In this document: in pieces, positions 54,246-62,359 of the stretch | Position numbering within the stretch: position 1 is the first letter of the stretch | Layout of the letters: every line of letters starts with the position of its first letter | From: Pseudomonas inefficax | Lineage (GTDB): Bacteria; Pseudomonadota; Gammaproteobacteria; Pseudomonadales; Pseudomonadaceae | DNA: 64,000 nucleotides | Reading direction: 5' to 3' | Assembly (NCBI RefSeq): GCF_900277125.1 | Contig: NZ_OPYN01000164.1 | Coordinates: forward strand, 124,001 to 188,000 | The notes under the pieces: generated by a model | Seen by the model: only the letters and a program-made list of their open reading frames with translations | Told to the model about the DNA's origin: nothing | Databases searched by the model: none | Translations under genes and position numbers: made by a program

Positions 54246-55253
54246 TCAGAGGTACTTGGTTTCGAACTGGATTGGCAACGGCGTGGCCGAGCCGGCCGCG
54301 ATCGCCCGACTGAGGATCAATTCAGCGACGACGATATCCTGCAGGCCGCCACCGACCGACTTGAACATGCGCGTCTGGGCCTGTAGCAAGCGCTCATCGA
54401 GGGCACCGCTCATCAAGTCGACCAGGCTGTAGGACTTGTCGTGGAAGTGCAGCCCGGCCTTGTTCGCCTCGAGCATGTCACCGGTCTCTTCCAGCACTTC
54501 TTCCAGCATGTCGCAGACGATGATGTCGCTACGCTCGACCACGGAAACGTCGATCTCGCGCTGCGAAGGGACAGTGGAACCGATGGACACGATCGTGGCT
54601 CCAGGCTTGAGCCAGTCGGCATAGAGCGTGGGCTGTTCATCGCGCGAACGTGCCGCGCACAGCACCAGGTCGGCGCCCTCGACCGCCTCCCGACCCGACC
54701 CGACGCCGCGCGCCGGCACGCCCAGATCACGCGTCACGGCTTCGGCGAACGCCGCGCGTTTTTCCGGCGTGGGGCTGAAGACCACGACTTCGCTCAGTTC
54801 GCGCACACTGGCAATGGCGCGCACATGCATCGAGGCTTCCAGGCCGCTACCCAGCACGCCAAGGCGCGCGGGGCCGGGCGGCGCAAGACGATCGAGCGCA
54901 GCAGCAGAGGTGGCGGCGGTACGGAAACCGGTGACCAGGGCGCCGTCGACGAAACCGGCGATCCGGCTGGTCTGGCGATCGAACAGCACGATCACGTACT
55001 CCACCGCCGGCTTGTCCACGCCCATCGCCGCCCCCATGAGTTTGGCACCGTAATAGCGACCCGTGACTGGCACCGCTGGCAGCGTACGCAGCCAAGTCTT
55101 GTGCAGCGCGGCGACGCTGCGCGGCGGCGTGGACTGCGGCGGTTGTGACTGCGAATACGCCAGTTGCAAAGCACCGATGGCGTCCTTCCAGTCGAAGACC
55201 TCACGGGCGGCTTCACTGGAAACGAACACAGGGGCGGGGGCAGGAATGCTCAT
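54246..55253 (-). CDS. Ornithine cyclodeaminase / mu-crystallin family protein
   Basis: A 335-residue protein with the family NAD(H)-binding motif LGVLGSGLEASMHVRAI near residues 129-145. Members include ornithine cyclodeaminase, ketimine reductases and opine-type dehydrogenases. None of these activities is obvious in an aromatic pathway, so the function is open; a ketoacid or imine reduction is possible. It is the first gene of a three-gene set with the aldolase and aldehyde dehydrogenase. Confidence 0.8.
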   Translation of the reverse strand: MSIPAPAPVFVSSEAAREVFDWKDAIGALQLAYSQSQPPQSTPPRSVAALHKTWLRTLPAVPVTGRYYGAKLMGAAMGVDKPAVEYVIVLFDRQTSRIAGFVDGALVTGFRTAATSAAALDRLAPPGPARLGVLGSGLEASMHVRAIASVRELSEVVVFSPTPEKRAAFAEAVTRDLGVPARGVGSGREAVEGADLVLCAARSRDEQPTLYADWLKPGATIVSIGSTVPSQREIDVSVVERSDIIVCDMLEEVLEETGDMLEANKAGLHFHDKSYSLVDLMSGALDERLLQAQTRMFKSVGGGLQDIVVAELILSRAIAAGSATPLPIQFETKYL

Positions 55254-55363
55254 GGATCGTAGACCTTAGGTAATTGAACCGTTCTCAGGACAGGTGAGCG
55301 AGGGCAGGCATCGCAAGTAGCGAGAGCGCCATGCCTAGCTACCGACCAGCCTATTAACCATCA

Positions 55364-55377
55364 ATTGACATGTCAAT
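55364..55377. promoter_or_regulatory. Perfect palindrome upstream of the cyclodeaminase-like operon
   Basis: ATTGACATGTCAAT is a perfect 14-bp palindrome, 111 bp before the start at 55253. It has the length of GntR/FadR operators and resembles the repeat at 35073-35086. The GntR gene at 56201 is the nearest candidate binder. Confidence 0.55.
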
Positions 55378-55405
55378 AACAAAATTGAAATGCATCATAA
55401 GACAA

Positions 55406-55987
55406 TCAATTTTGTTCGGCGCGAACCAATTCGATCGAAACCGCCAACCGCACCTCGTCCGACAATGCCCCCGGAAACGCGCTCATGCCGTATGCGCTGC
55501 GACTGATGCCCGCCACGGCCTCGAACCCGACCACAGGGGCTTGAGTCCAAGGATTAACTGCCCGATCAATCAGCGTCATGTTGAAAGCAATGGGCAGTGT
55601 GATTCCACGCAAGGTCAGGTCCCCGTCGATGACATACTGCCTGCCCTCGATATGCCGCACGGCGCGGGAGACAAAGACGATCTTCGGATACGCCTGCACA
55701 TCGAACCACTCGCTGCCGCGCAGGTGTTCGTCACGCAGGTCTAGCGCGGTGTCGATCGACGCCGCATCGACTTCAAACGTCCCGCTCGAAGCTTCGATGT
55801 TCAAGTCGTCGAAAGCGAATTGGCCACTGAAGCGTTTGAAGATGCCCGGCGTGCGGGTCAGACCCAGGTGGCGCACCGTAAAACCGATATGGGTATGGGC
55901 GGGATCGAGCGTCCACACTGCGCTAGACAGTGCCGCAGAGGCCTCTACAGGGATGGTTTCGGATTGGGTAGTGCGCATGTTCGACAT
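55406..55987 (-). CDS. YceI-family lipid-binding-fold protein without signal peptide
   Basis: A 193-residue YceI-like lipocalin-type protein (WTLDPAHTHIGFTVRHLGLTRTPGIFKRFSGQFAFDD near 23-59; FVSRAVRHIEGRQYVIDGDLTLRG near 112-135). Family members bind polyisoprenoid-type lipids or quinones, usually in the periplasm; here no signal is seen, so it may be cytoplasmic. CTGGAG stands seven bases before ATG 55987. It is divergent from the GntR gene. It could bind a hydrophobic pathway compound. Confidence 0.82.
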   Translation of the reverse strand: MSNMRTTQSETIPVEASAALSSAVWTLDPAHTHIGFTVRHLGLTRTPGIFKRFSGQFAFDDLNIEASSGTFEVDAASIDTALDLRDEHLRGSEWFDVQAYPKIVFVSRAVRHIEGRQYVIDGDLTLRGITLPIAFNMTLIDRAVNPWTQAPVVGFEAVAGISRSAYGMSAFPGALSDEVRLAVSIELVRAEQN

Positions 55988-56200
55988 AAGAAAACTCCAG
56001 ACCCCGTCCTCGGGGCAATTGATCATGGGTACAATGCTATTTTCTGTGTGGCATAATCAGAAACCAATAAACGCATCAATCCATAAATTGAACCTAAAAT
56101 AAAGCACTTTAACACGCTCCAATCTGCACCCAATCCGACAAAACGCCGACTGGCTGATGGCAACTCGCTCAACCTCCCCGTACCAGGGAGGCCAACGAAC

Positions 56201-56881
56201 ATGGCGGAATCTATGAAACTGATCGAAGACGATGTAGCGCGGCTACGCGAATACATCGAAGGCCGTGCGGCCAAGGGTGGCGACCTGCGCCTGCCGCCGG
56301 AACCAAAACTGTGCGAGGCGCTGGACATGTCCCGAGGGCGTTTACGCACCGTGCTCAAGCGCCTGGAGGACGAAGGGCTGATCTGGCGTCATGTGGGCAA
56401 AGGCACCTTCATCGGCGCACGCCAACTGAAGGTCGATGACGGCAATTGGTCCTCCTCGATCAGCGTCGACAATTTGATGGACGCACGGCTGGTGCTGGAG
56501 CCACAACTGGCTGCGCAAGCTGCGGTGCACGCGACACCAGCGGACATCGCCGCGTTGCAGCAGTGCCTGACCGAAATGCAGGCGCCGGGGCCGTTCATGC
56601 CCTGGAAGCGCTTGGACGAGCGCCTGCACCGGACTATTGCAGAGGCGACACACAACGCCCTGCTGCTGATGCTGTACGACACCATGCGCGCACAGGTAAG
56701 GGTCAACCTCGATGCACGCATGGAGGAGGTATTCGCGCCAATGACCGATTCCCGGCATGGCACCGACAACGAGCACCTCCTGCTGGTGGACGCCATCCGC
56801 ACCCATAATCCAGGCAAGGCTGAACAGTTCATGCGCGAACATCTACAGTCGGTCAGAACCAGGTTGTTCGGCCTGCGCTAA
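56201..56881 (+). CDS. FadR-subfamily GntR regulator
   Basis: A 226-residue GntR protein. The winged HTH (LRLPPEPKLCEALDMSRGRLRTVLKRLEDEGLIWRHVGKGTFIG, about 27-70) is followed by an FCD domain (LMDARLVLEPQLAAQAAVH, LDERLHRTIAEATHNALL, HLLLVDAIRTHN). Candidate metal-ligand histidines are visible. GGGAGG precedes the start. It is divergent from yceI and probably controls it and the operon at 55253 through the palindrome at 55364. Confidence 0.86.
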   Translation: MAESMKLIEDDVARLREYIEGRAAKGGDLRLPPEPKLCEALDMSRGRLRTVLKRLEDEGLIWRHVGKGTFIGARQLKVDDGNWSSSISVDNLMDARLVLEPQLAAQAAVHATPADIAALQQCLTEMQAPGPFMPWKRLDERLHRTIAEATHNALLLMLYDTMRAQVRVNLDARMEEVFAPMTDSRHGTDNEHLLLVDAIRTHNPGKAEQFMREHLQSVRTRLFGLR

Positions 56882-56994
56882 CGCCCCTGGCAGCAAACTG
56901 CACGCGCTTGCTGACGGTTCACGCCGAGCAGAACGCCGCACGTGGCGGCGTTCTGTCGCGCGCTGATGCAGAGCCTGAGCTCACCTCAGCGATC

Positions 56995-58038
56995 TCAGGC
57001 CATTGTCACGGCGGGCTTCACCAGCAGGCCATCACACTCGCCCACCGACGCGGACGGATCCGGGTAGCGAGCATCGGGCTCGCAATAACCCACGTCCCAC
57101 TGCACTTCATCCTGCAGGAAGACCGGCATGTCGTGAATGAAGATATTGGACCCGAACCGGGCTTCCCAGACGTGCGGCACCCAGCGATCATCGAGCACAT
57201 CGATGTCGGCACCGTACTCCGCTTCTCCACCAGCAGGGCACTTCAAGTACAGGAACGCCCCAGAGCTGATGCGATGGCGCCCCATGCCCCACGAAGACCT
57301 TGGCCACCCACGGCGCTCCATGTAGTTCTTGCCGACCATGAGCTCATCGATATCCTCCACGCCAAAGTTGGCATGGTGGAAGCTGATGCTGCCGTCGAAC
57401 CCAAGTGCCTGGTTGGATGCATCGGCAATGAAGATGTTGTGATGATCCTGCGCTCCCGAGGCACGTACATACACCCCAGCGCCGATCTGGATTTCCGCCA
57501 GTCGGAAACCCAGTCGATCGCGATAAAAGTCCAACACCTGGTTCACGTCCGGGAACGCCCATACGACGTGCTGGATGGTGGTGGGAATGGCCCGCCTGAT
57601 CCACTTGCGCACCTGATTGACACGATTGAAGTTGCCAGGCGAATTGAACGGCGTCGGTGCCGAGTGTACAGGCAGCTTGCGCCACACCTTCAAGCCGACT
57701 GCCTGGCCGAATGCCGTGGTGAAACGGGCAGTACCGTCCTCGTCCAGACGCACGTCATGGTCGCGGCGCAGGTCTATCAGAAGCTCCTCGAGGCTCTCCT
57801 GCGATTCCACGCCCCAGATGCATTCGCGTACACCGGTCCCCCGCTGCGCGGACGGCAAGAACCACGGATCATCGAGCTTGCGAACTTCAACATGACTACC
57901 CTCCGCCAATCGGAATGTGGCCAAGCCTTCCGACACCTTGCGCAGCGGCAGCCCGAAGTCCTCGAAGAAGCGGACCGAGTCTGCGAAGTCTTTCTCTTCC
58001 ACACCGTATACAAGCGATTCAATTCCGATGATGGACAC
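56995..58038 (-). CDS. Type I extradiol dioxygenase (VOC fold), branch 2
   Basis: A 347-residue two-module VOC protein with Fe(II) ligand candidates His in TTIQHVVWAFPD, His in AQDHHNIFIAD and Glu in GGEAEYGADID. It is paralogous to the dioxygenase at 27937 (WGMGRHR and the YGADIDVLDDRWVP region match WGPGRHR and YDADMDQHDDNWVP) and has a longer C terminus. GTG at 58036-58038 has a perfect AAGGAG five bases before it and was preferred over the upstream Met at 58053. It is the last gene of the - strand operon from 63333. Confidence 0.85.
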   Translation of the reverse strand: MSIIGIESLVYGVEEKDFADSVRFFEDFGLPLRKVSEGLATFRLAEGSHVEVRKLDDPWFLPSAQRGTGVRECIWGVESQESLEELLIDLRRDHDVRLDEDGTARFTTAFGQAVGLKVWRKLPVHSAPTPFNSPGNFNRVNQVRKWIRRAIPTTIQHVVWAFPDVNQVLDFYRDRLGFRLAEIQIGAGVYVRASGAQDHHNIFIADASNQALGFDGSISFHHANFGVEDIDELMVGKNYMERRGWPRSSWGMGRHRISSGAFLYLKCPAGGEAEYGADIDVLDDRWVPHVWEARFGSNIFIHDMPVFLQDEVQWDVGYCEPDARYPDPSASVGECDGLLVKPAVTMA

Positions 58039-58134
58039 ACGTCTCTCCTTCATTCATTAGATACAGCAATAGGATTCATATCGGTACATTCGCGTCCCAA
58101 TGCCAGGATGCGTAGGCCAGATACGGGGAGCCGC

Positions 58135-59802
58135 TCACGGACTCACCGCAATACAGTCTTCATCGCAAGACGCACTGACGCACGCGGCATCAGCCTGGAA
58201 CATCTTTTGCGCGAGCTCATGCACCAGTCGGCGCAGCTCTTCTGCCGAACATGCCACGCCATACACATAGCGGTCCGGTCGAACCACGGCCGCCACAGCG
58301 CCCAGGCGCTCCAGCCAACCGTTGAACAGGGCTTCGCGTTCCTGCAGCACCCATGCGTCGCACGCGCCACCGTTCGCCGCCAGCGCTTGAGGCTGGATCT
58401 GGATCAATCGTCCCTCCAGCGCCTTCCAAGACTCACGCGTTTGTTCGTCGAACGCACTCAGCACCTCGCTCGAGGTCGCGACGATGGCAAAGTTCGCTCC
58501 CAGCACATCGTCGAGCCGCTGCCACTGCGCATCACCTTCACGCACCCAAGGCTGCACGAACAACTCGCCCGCACCAACGCTCGGGACACCCTCGACATCA
58601 CGATCGATGAGGCCCGTTACCAGGCCTGGAGTGAACTGCGCACGGATCGTCTGCGCAGCACCCGAGACGAGCTCGGCCTCCAAACGCTTATCGCGCTCGC
58701 GAGCAGCTTGCTCGTCGAGTTCGCCAATGATCAGGCCAAATGCCTTGGCGTGGCCGACCACGGTACGCACATGGCGCTTGCGCTCCTCGGTGTAGCTGTC
58801 GAGCAACTGCTGCGTGGCCCGACCGCACATTACCGCGTCGAGCTTCCACGCCAGGTTGAAGGCATCACGCACTGCCGCACAGAGCCCCTGGCCGAGGAAG
58901 GGCGGCATCTGATGCGCGGCATCGCCAAGCAGAAACACGCGCCCGTGACGCCATTGCTCAACCACCAGCGCGTGAAAACGGTAGATGGCGGTACGGCAGT
59001 GCTCCAGCCCGCTGGGGTCGACAAACTCTCCGAGCACGCGCCAGACCTCGGCGTGATCCTGGAACTGCTGCGGCGTCTCACCTGGTAGCATCTTGATTTC
59101 CCAGCGCCGCAGCGCGTCCGGTCCGACGATGTAGGTGCCAGGCCGTGACGGACGGCAGTACTGCACACAACGTGAGGGCAGCTCCACCGGCCCACGCACC
59201 CAGGCATCGACAACCAGCCACCACTCATCGAAAGCCAAGTCTTCGATCGCTGGCGAGAACTGCTTGCGCACGGTGCTGCTAGCACCATCGGCTGCGACCA
59301 GCCAGCGCGCACGCAGCGTATGCGTGGTGCCGTCGGTGAGACGGCATACACGGGCCTCGACGCTATCGGCATCCTGGCTCACCTCAAGCAACTGGTGCTG
59401 CAACAGGGTCAAAACCGACGGCATCCGCTGCACCGCCCGGCGCATCGAGCCCTCCAGCTTCGGCTGCTCGAACATCCAGTTCTGCATCCACCCCAGCGGC
59501 TCGTCGGACCCAGGGTAAAAGCGCTTGATGACCTGCCCTTCGAGACCTGTGTAGTCGGTACCGGGGTGCGGCGTGGACATCGCCGCCACTTCGTCTGCTA
59601 TGCCAATTTCCTGCAACACACGCAGTGCCTCGTGATCGGCAGTAATGGCTCTGGGCTTGTCGTAGATAGCGGCCGCCTGATCGAGCACCGCCACGCGCCA
59701 ACCGCGCCGGCCCAACAAGCCAGCGATCGTCGCTCCAGCGGGCCCGTAACCGGCCACGATCACATCCAGCGGCTCAGCCGGAATTTCCTGGCTAAATGCC
59801 AT
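58135..59802 (-). CDS. MhpA-like FAD-dependent aromatic hydroxylase, branch 2
   Basis: A 555-residue group A flavin monooxygenase: VIVAGYGPAGATIAGLLGRRGWRVAVLDQ near 14-42, the DG motif WLVAADGASSTVRKQFSPA near 178-196, the GD motif VFLLGDAAHQMPPFLGQGLCAAVRDAFNLAWKLDAV near 290-325, and a C-terminal thioredoxin-like domain. MhpA-type enzymes hydroxylate 3-hydroxyphenylpropionate-like phenols to catechols. AAGGAG precedes the start. It is followed by the branch-2 dioxygenase, giving a hydroxylation-cleavage pair. Confidence 0.88.
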   Translation of the reverse strand: MAFSQEIPAEPLDVIVAGYGPAGATIAGLLGRRGWRVAVLDQAAAIYDKPRAITADHEALRVLQEIGIADEVAAMSTPHPGTDYTGLEGQVIKRFYPGSDEPLGWMQNWMFEQPKLEGSMRRAVQRMPSVLTLLQHQLLEVSQDADSVEARVCRLTDGTTHTLRARWLVAADGASSTVRKQFSPAIEDLAFDEWWLVVDAWVRGPVELPSRCVQYCRPSRPGTYIVGPDALRRWEIKMLPGETPQQFQDHAEVWRVLGEFVDPSGLEHCRTAIYRFHALVVEQWRHGRVFLLGDAAHQMPPFLGQGLCAAVRDAFNLAWKLDAVMCGRATQQLLDSYTEERKRHVRTVVGHAKAFGLIIGELDEQAARERDKRLEAELVSGAAQTIRAQFTPGLVTGLIDRDVEGVPSVGAGELFVQPWVREGDAQWQRLDDVLGANFAIVATSSEVLSAFDEQTRESWKALEGRLIQIQPQALAANGGACDAWVLQEREALFNGWLERLGAVAAVVRPDRYVYGVACSAEELRRLVHELAQKMFQADAACVSASCDEDCIAVSP

Positions 59803-59852
59803 ATCCGTCTCCTTGTCTAGTTACCAATGCCATGGATGCCCCGGCCCGGACC

Positions 59853-60410
59853 TCACTCCGACCGCGTGTAGCCTGACTGGGTACCGAACACTTTCTCGCG
59901 CTGCGACCAGTCATGGGTCTGGTCCCACAATGCGAGTACTTCGGGCGCTTCGTCGACGAAACTCTGCAAGCGTTTGGGGTCGTGACAGGTACGAACCGTG
60001 AGCTCCAGCCGGTGCCCGGAAGGGTCGAAAAAGTAGATCGACTCGATGAAGTCGTCATGGTTGGTCGGCCCGATCACCTTCAAGCCCTTGGCCTCGAGGT
60101 CGGCCTTGGCCTGCAGTAAAATCTCCATGTCGGCCACTTCGAAGGCGAAATGCTGAATCCAGCCAGGGGTTTTCGGGTCGCGCCCGGACACCTCGCCCTC
60201 ATCCAGCGGGCATTCGAAGAACGCGATGTGGCTACCGTCTTCCATCTCGAAGAAAATGTGCACGTGTGGGCTGTACTTGCCAGTGGACGGCACATGGTCC
60301 TCCCCCATCGCATGGGTAAAGCGCAGGCCCAGCATATTCGTGTAGAACTCGACCGTTTCGCGCGCATCGCGGCAACGAAAAGCGGCATGGTGAAGTTTCT
60401 TGCACAGCAT
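59853..60410 (-). CDS. Small VOC-family dioxygenase or isomerase
   Basis: A 185-residue single-chain VOC protein (KLHHAAFRCRDARETVEFYTNMLGLRF at the N terminus). Metal-ligand candidates are His in LHHAAF, His in WIQHFAFEVAD and Glu in GHRLELTV. It is too short for a classic BphC and could be a one-domain extradiol or hydroquinone dioxygenase, or a glyoxalase-like isomerase. AAGGAG precedes the start. It lies between the hydroxylase and NIPSNAP genes. Confidence 0.8.
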   Translation of the reverse strand: MLCKKLHHAAFRCRDARETVEFYTNMLGLRFTHAMGEDHVPSTGKYSPHVHIFFEMEDGSHIAFFECPLDEGEVSGRDPKTPGWIQHFAFEVADMEILLQAKADLEAKGLKVIGPTNHDDFIESIYFFDPSGHRLELTVRTCHDPKRLQSFVDEAPEVLALWDQTHDWSQREKVFGTQSGYTRSE

Positions 60411-60444
60411 GGTGTGGTCTCCTTATGGTTTGGGCCTGGATAAC

Positions 60445-60768
60445 TCAGTCCTGCCAGGTCGGCGTGAAAAACGGCGCAGGCACCAGGATGCGAGACTCCT
60501 GGCCCGCGAGCAGGGGCGTGATTTTGCGTACGTAGTGCCTGAAGCCTTCATCGGCCAGCAACGCCGCACGGCGCTGATCACGTTCAGCGAGGTCGGCGTA
60601 GGCCCACAGATGAATGACCTGATTGAGCCCACCTATTTCGCTGCGGTAGTACCCCACCATGCGCCCCAGAATGCGCTTCTGGATCGCCAGGCCTTCTGCC
60701 TCGTACAAGGCCAGGTACTCATGCACCTGCCCTGGGTGGGTGGTGTAGATGCGGTGCTCGACGATCAT
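60445..60768 (-). CDS. NIPSNAP-family protein
   Basis: A 107-residue ferredoxin-like-fold protein of the NIPSNAP family (VEHRIYTTHPGQVHEYLALYEAEGL at the N terminus; GGLNQVIHLWAYADLAERDQRRAAL near 47-71). These small proteins are common in aromatic degradation operons; their role is unknown. Its start overlaps the FAH stop (ATGA at 60765-60768), with GAGG upstream. Confidence 0.82.
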   Translation of the reverse strand: MIVEHRIYTTHPGQVHEYLALYEAEGLAIQKRILGRMVGYYRSEIGGLNQVIHLWAYADLAERDQRRAALLADEGFRHYVRKITPLLAGQESRILVPAPFFTPTWQD

Positions 60769-61757
60769 TTCGACCTCACCCCTTTTTCAATGACCTGATT
60801 GATGGCACCAAAGACCGAGGCGCCAGTCACATCGAATGCCTCTATACACACACGGTCGCCGAAGCGCAGCCAGGGGGTACGCGGTGCGCCGTGCACGCCT
60901 TGCTCGTGGATGCGTGCCTCGGCGATGCAGCCGAAGCCGACGCTCTCGTCCTGGTTGGAAATCGACCCGGCGCCGATGATCGTGCCGGCCGACAGCGTGC
61001 GCGTGCGCGCCGCATGAGCAATCAGTTGCGGATAGGTGAAGAACATGTCGCGCCCAGCGTCGGGCTCGCCCATCCTCTGCCCGTTCACACTGGAGCGCAC
61101 ACGCAGCGTGAAGCGCTCGCCGTCAAAGGCCGCACCCAACTCATCAGGCGTCACCGCAACCGGCGAGAACGCGCTGGTCGGCTTGGCCTGCAGGAAGCCG
61201 AAGCCCTTGGGCAGTTCGGTACGGGTCAACGCACGCAGTGTGTAGTCGTTGAGCAGCATGACGAGCCGGATGTAACTCGATGCCTGCTCCACCGTCGTGC
61301 CCATCGGCACTTCGTCGGTAACGATAGCGATCTCGGCCTCGTAGTCGAGTTCAAGGCTCTCGTCGGGCAACAGCAACGGATCGTGCGGACCGCAGAAAGC
61401 ATCCGACAAGCCCTGGTACATCAGCGGGTCGGTCTTGTAGTTCGGCGGCATCGCCGCGCCACGCGCCTTGCGCGCTTTTTCCATGTGGTGCAGATACACC
61501 GAACCATCGAGAAACTGGTAGGCACGCGGAAGCGGGCTGGCGGCCTGCAAAGTATCGAAAGCGAAGGCATCGGCGCGCACCCCGGCTTCCAATTCCTGTG
61601 TCACCAACGCCAGCGGCGCGGCGACCTCGCTCCAGCGCTCAAGCGCTTGCTGCAGGGTGGTGGCGATATGCGGCACACGCACGGCGCGCTCGAGCCTGCG
61701 GTCAACGACAACCAGTGTGCCATCACGGCCACCGCTTTTAAGACTTGCAAGTTTCAT
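60765..61757 (-). CDS. Fumarylacetoacetate-hydrolase-family protein, branch 2 (downstream copy)
   Basis: A 330-residue FAH-superfamily protein of the FAA hydrolase branch: YQFLDGSVYLHHMEKARKARG near 79-99, the metal region ELDYEAEIAIVTDEVPMGT near 134-152, and TIIGAGSISNQDES near 262-275. Its C terminus resembles the true FAH fold. It may hydrolyse the acylpyruvate made by the branch-2 dioxygenase. ATG at 61757 has AGGAG at a wide 11-base spacing; the frame is open to 61829. Confidence 0.85.
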   Translation of the reverse strand: MKLASLKSGGRDGTLVVVDRRLERAVRVPHIATTLQQALERWSEVAAPLALVTQELEAGVRADAFAFDTLQAASPLPRAYQFLDGSVYLHHMEKARKARGAAMPPNYKTDPLMYQGLSDAFCGPHDPLLLPDESLELDYEAEIAIVTDEVPMGTTVEQASSYIRLVMLLNDYTLRALTRTELPKGFGFLQAKPTSAFSPVAVTPDELGAAFDGERFTLRVRSSVNGQRMGEPDAGRDMFFTYPQLIAHAARTRTLSAGTIIGAGSISNQDESVGFGCIAEARIHEQGVHGAPRTPWLRFGDRVCIEAFDVTGASVFGAINQVIEKGVRSK

Positions 61758-61867
61758 GAGTGTTTCTGCTCCTGAAATTCGGACTTTCGAACGACTACGT
61801 GCCCATGGCGAGAGCCGGATCGCCGGCAAGAAGGGACCAGATTTCCCAGCCCCTTGGCCCCGGCAGG

Positions 61868-62359
61868 TTAAGCCGGCCGCTCGTCGAACAGCGCGAGGGA
61901 GGACGATGCCGTGGCCAGTAGCCGCTGCCCGTCGGCGTCGTACAAATCTGCACGAGCGAAGGCCACGCTGCGACCACTGCGATCAACACTGGCCCGGGCC
62001 AGGAAAGCCCCGGCCTGGCCAGCAGCGATCATGTTGACCGACAGGCTCGTCGTCGCGCAGGTACGCCCCGGCGGCAGGACCGACAGCACAGCCATGGCCA
62101 TCGCGATGTCGAGCATGCTCGCCAGAGTGCCGCCAGAAACGACACCGTTACCCTGGGTGCTGGATGGCGGAGCCTCGAAGCGCAGCTGCAGCGCTCCTGG
62201 CCTACCCTCCGCCAGTACGGCACCCAGACTCACCAGGGCCGGATTGGCGTCCAGCGGGACATTGCAACGCCCCCCGGCCACTGCGCCCGCGACCAACGCG
62301 CGGGTCGGGTTATCGCGCACCGGCATTACATGAAGGGCTGTCGCGGCGTTGGCCACCAC
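61868..62359 (-). CDS. PaaI-like hot-dog thioesterase
   Basis: A 163-residue hot-dog-fold protein with the PaaI/YbgC-like core (LQLRFEAPPSSTQGNGVVSGGTLASMLDIAMAMAVLSVL near 57-95). Members hydrolyse aryl- or acyl-CoA thioesters, which suggests a CoA-ester step in the pathway. GTG at 62359 was chosen because AAGGAGGAGG stands just upstream; an alternative ATG at 62326 overlaps the FAH stop as TAATG. It overlaps the FAH gene end by 34 bp. Confidence 0.82.
   Translation of the reverse strand: MVANAATALHVMPVRDNPTRALVAGAVAGGRCNVPLDANPALVSLGAVLAEGRPGALQLRFEAPPSSTQGNGVVSGGTLASMLDIAMAMAVLSVLPPGRTCATTSLSVNMIAAGQAGAFLARASVDRSGRSVAFARADLYDADGQRLLATASSSLALFDERPA

Noticed and set aside
56908..59088. A 726-codon + strand frame opposite the branch-2 dioxygenase and hydroxylase.
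   Set aside because: It lies wholly opposite two clear genes, is rich in His/Arg as expected from shadow frames and has no motif.
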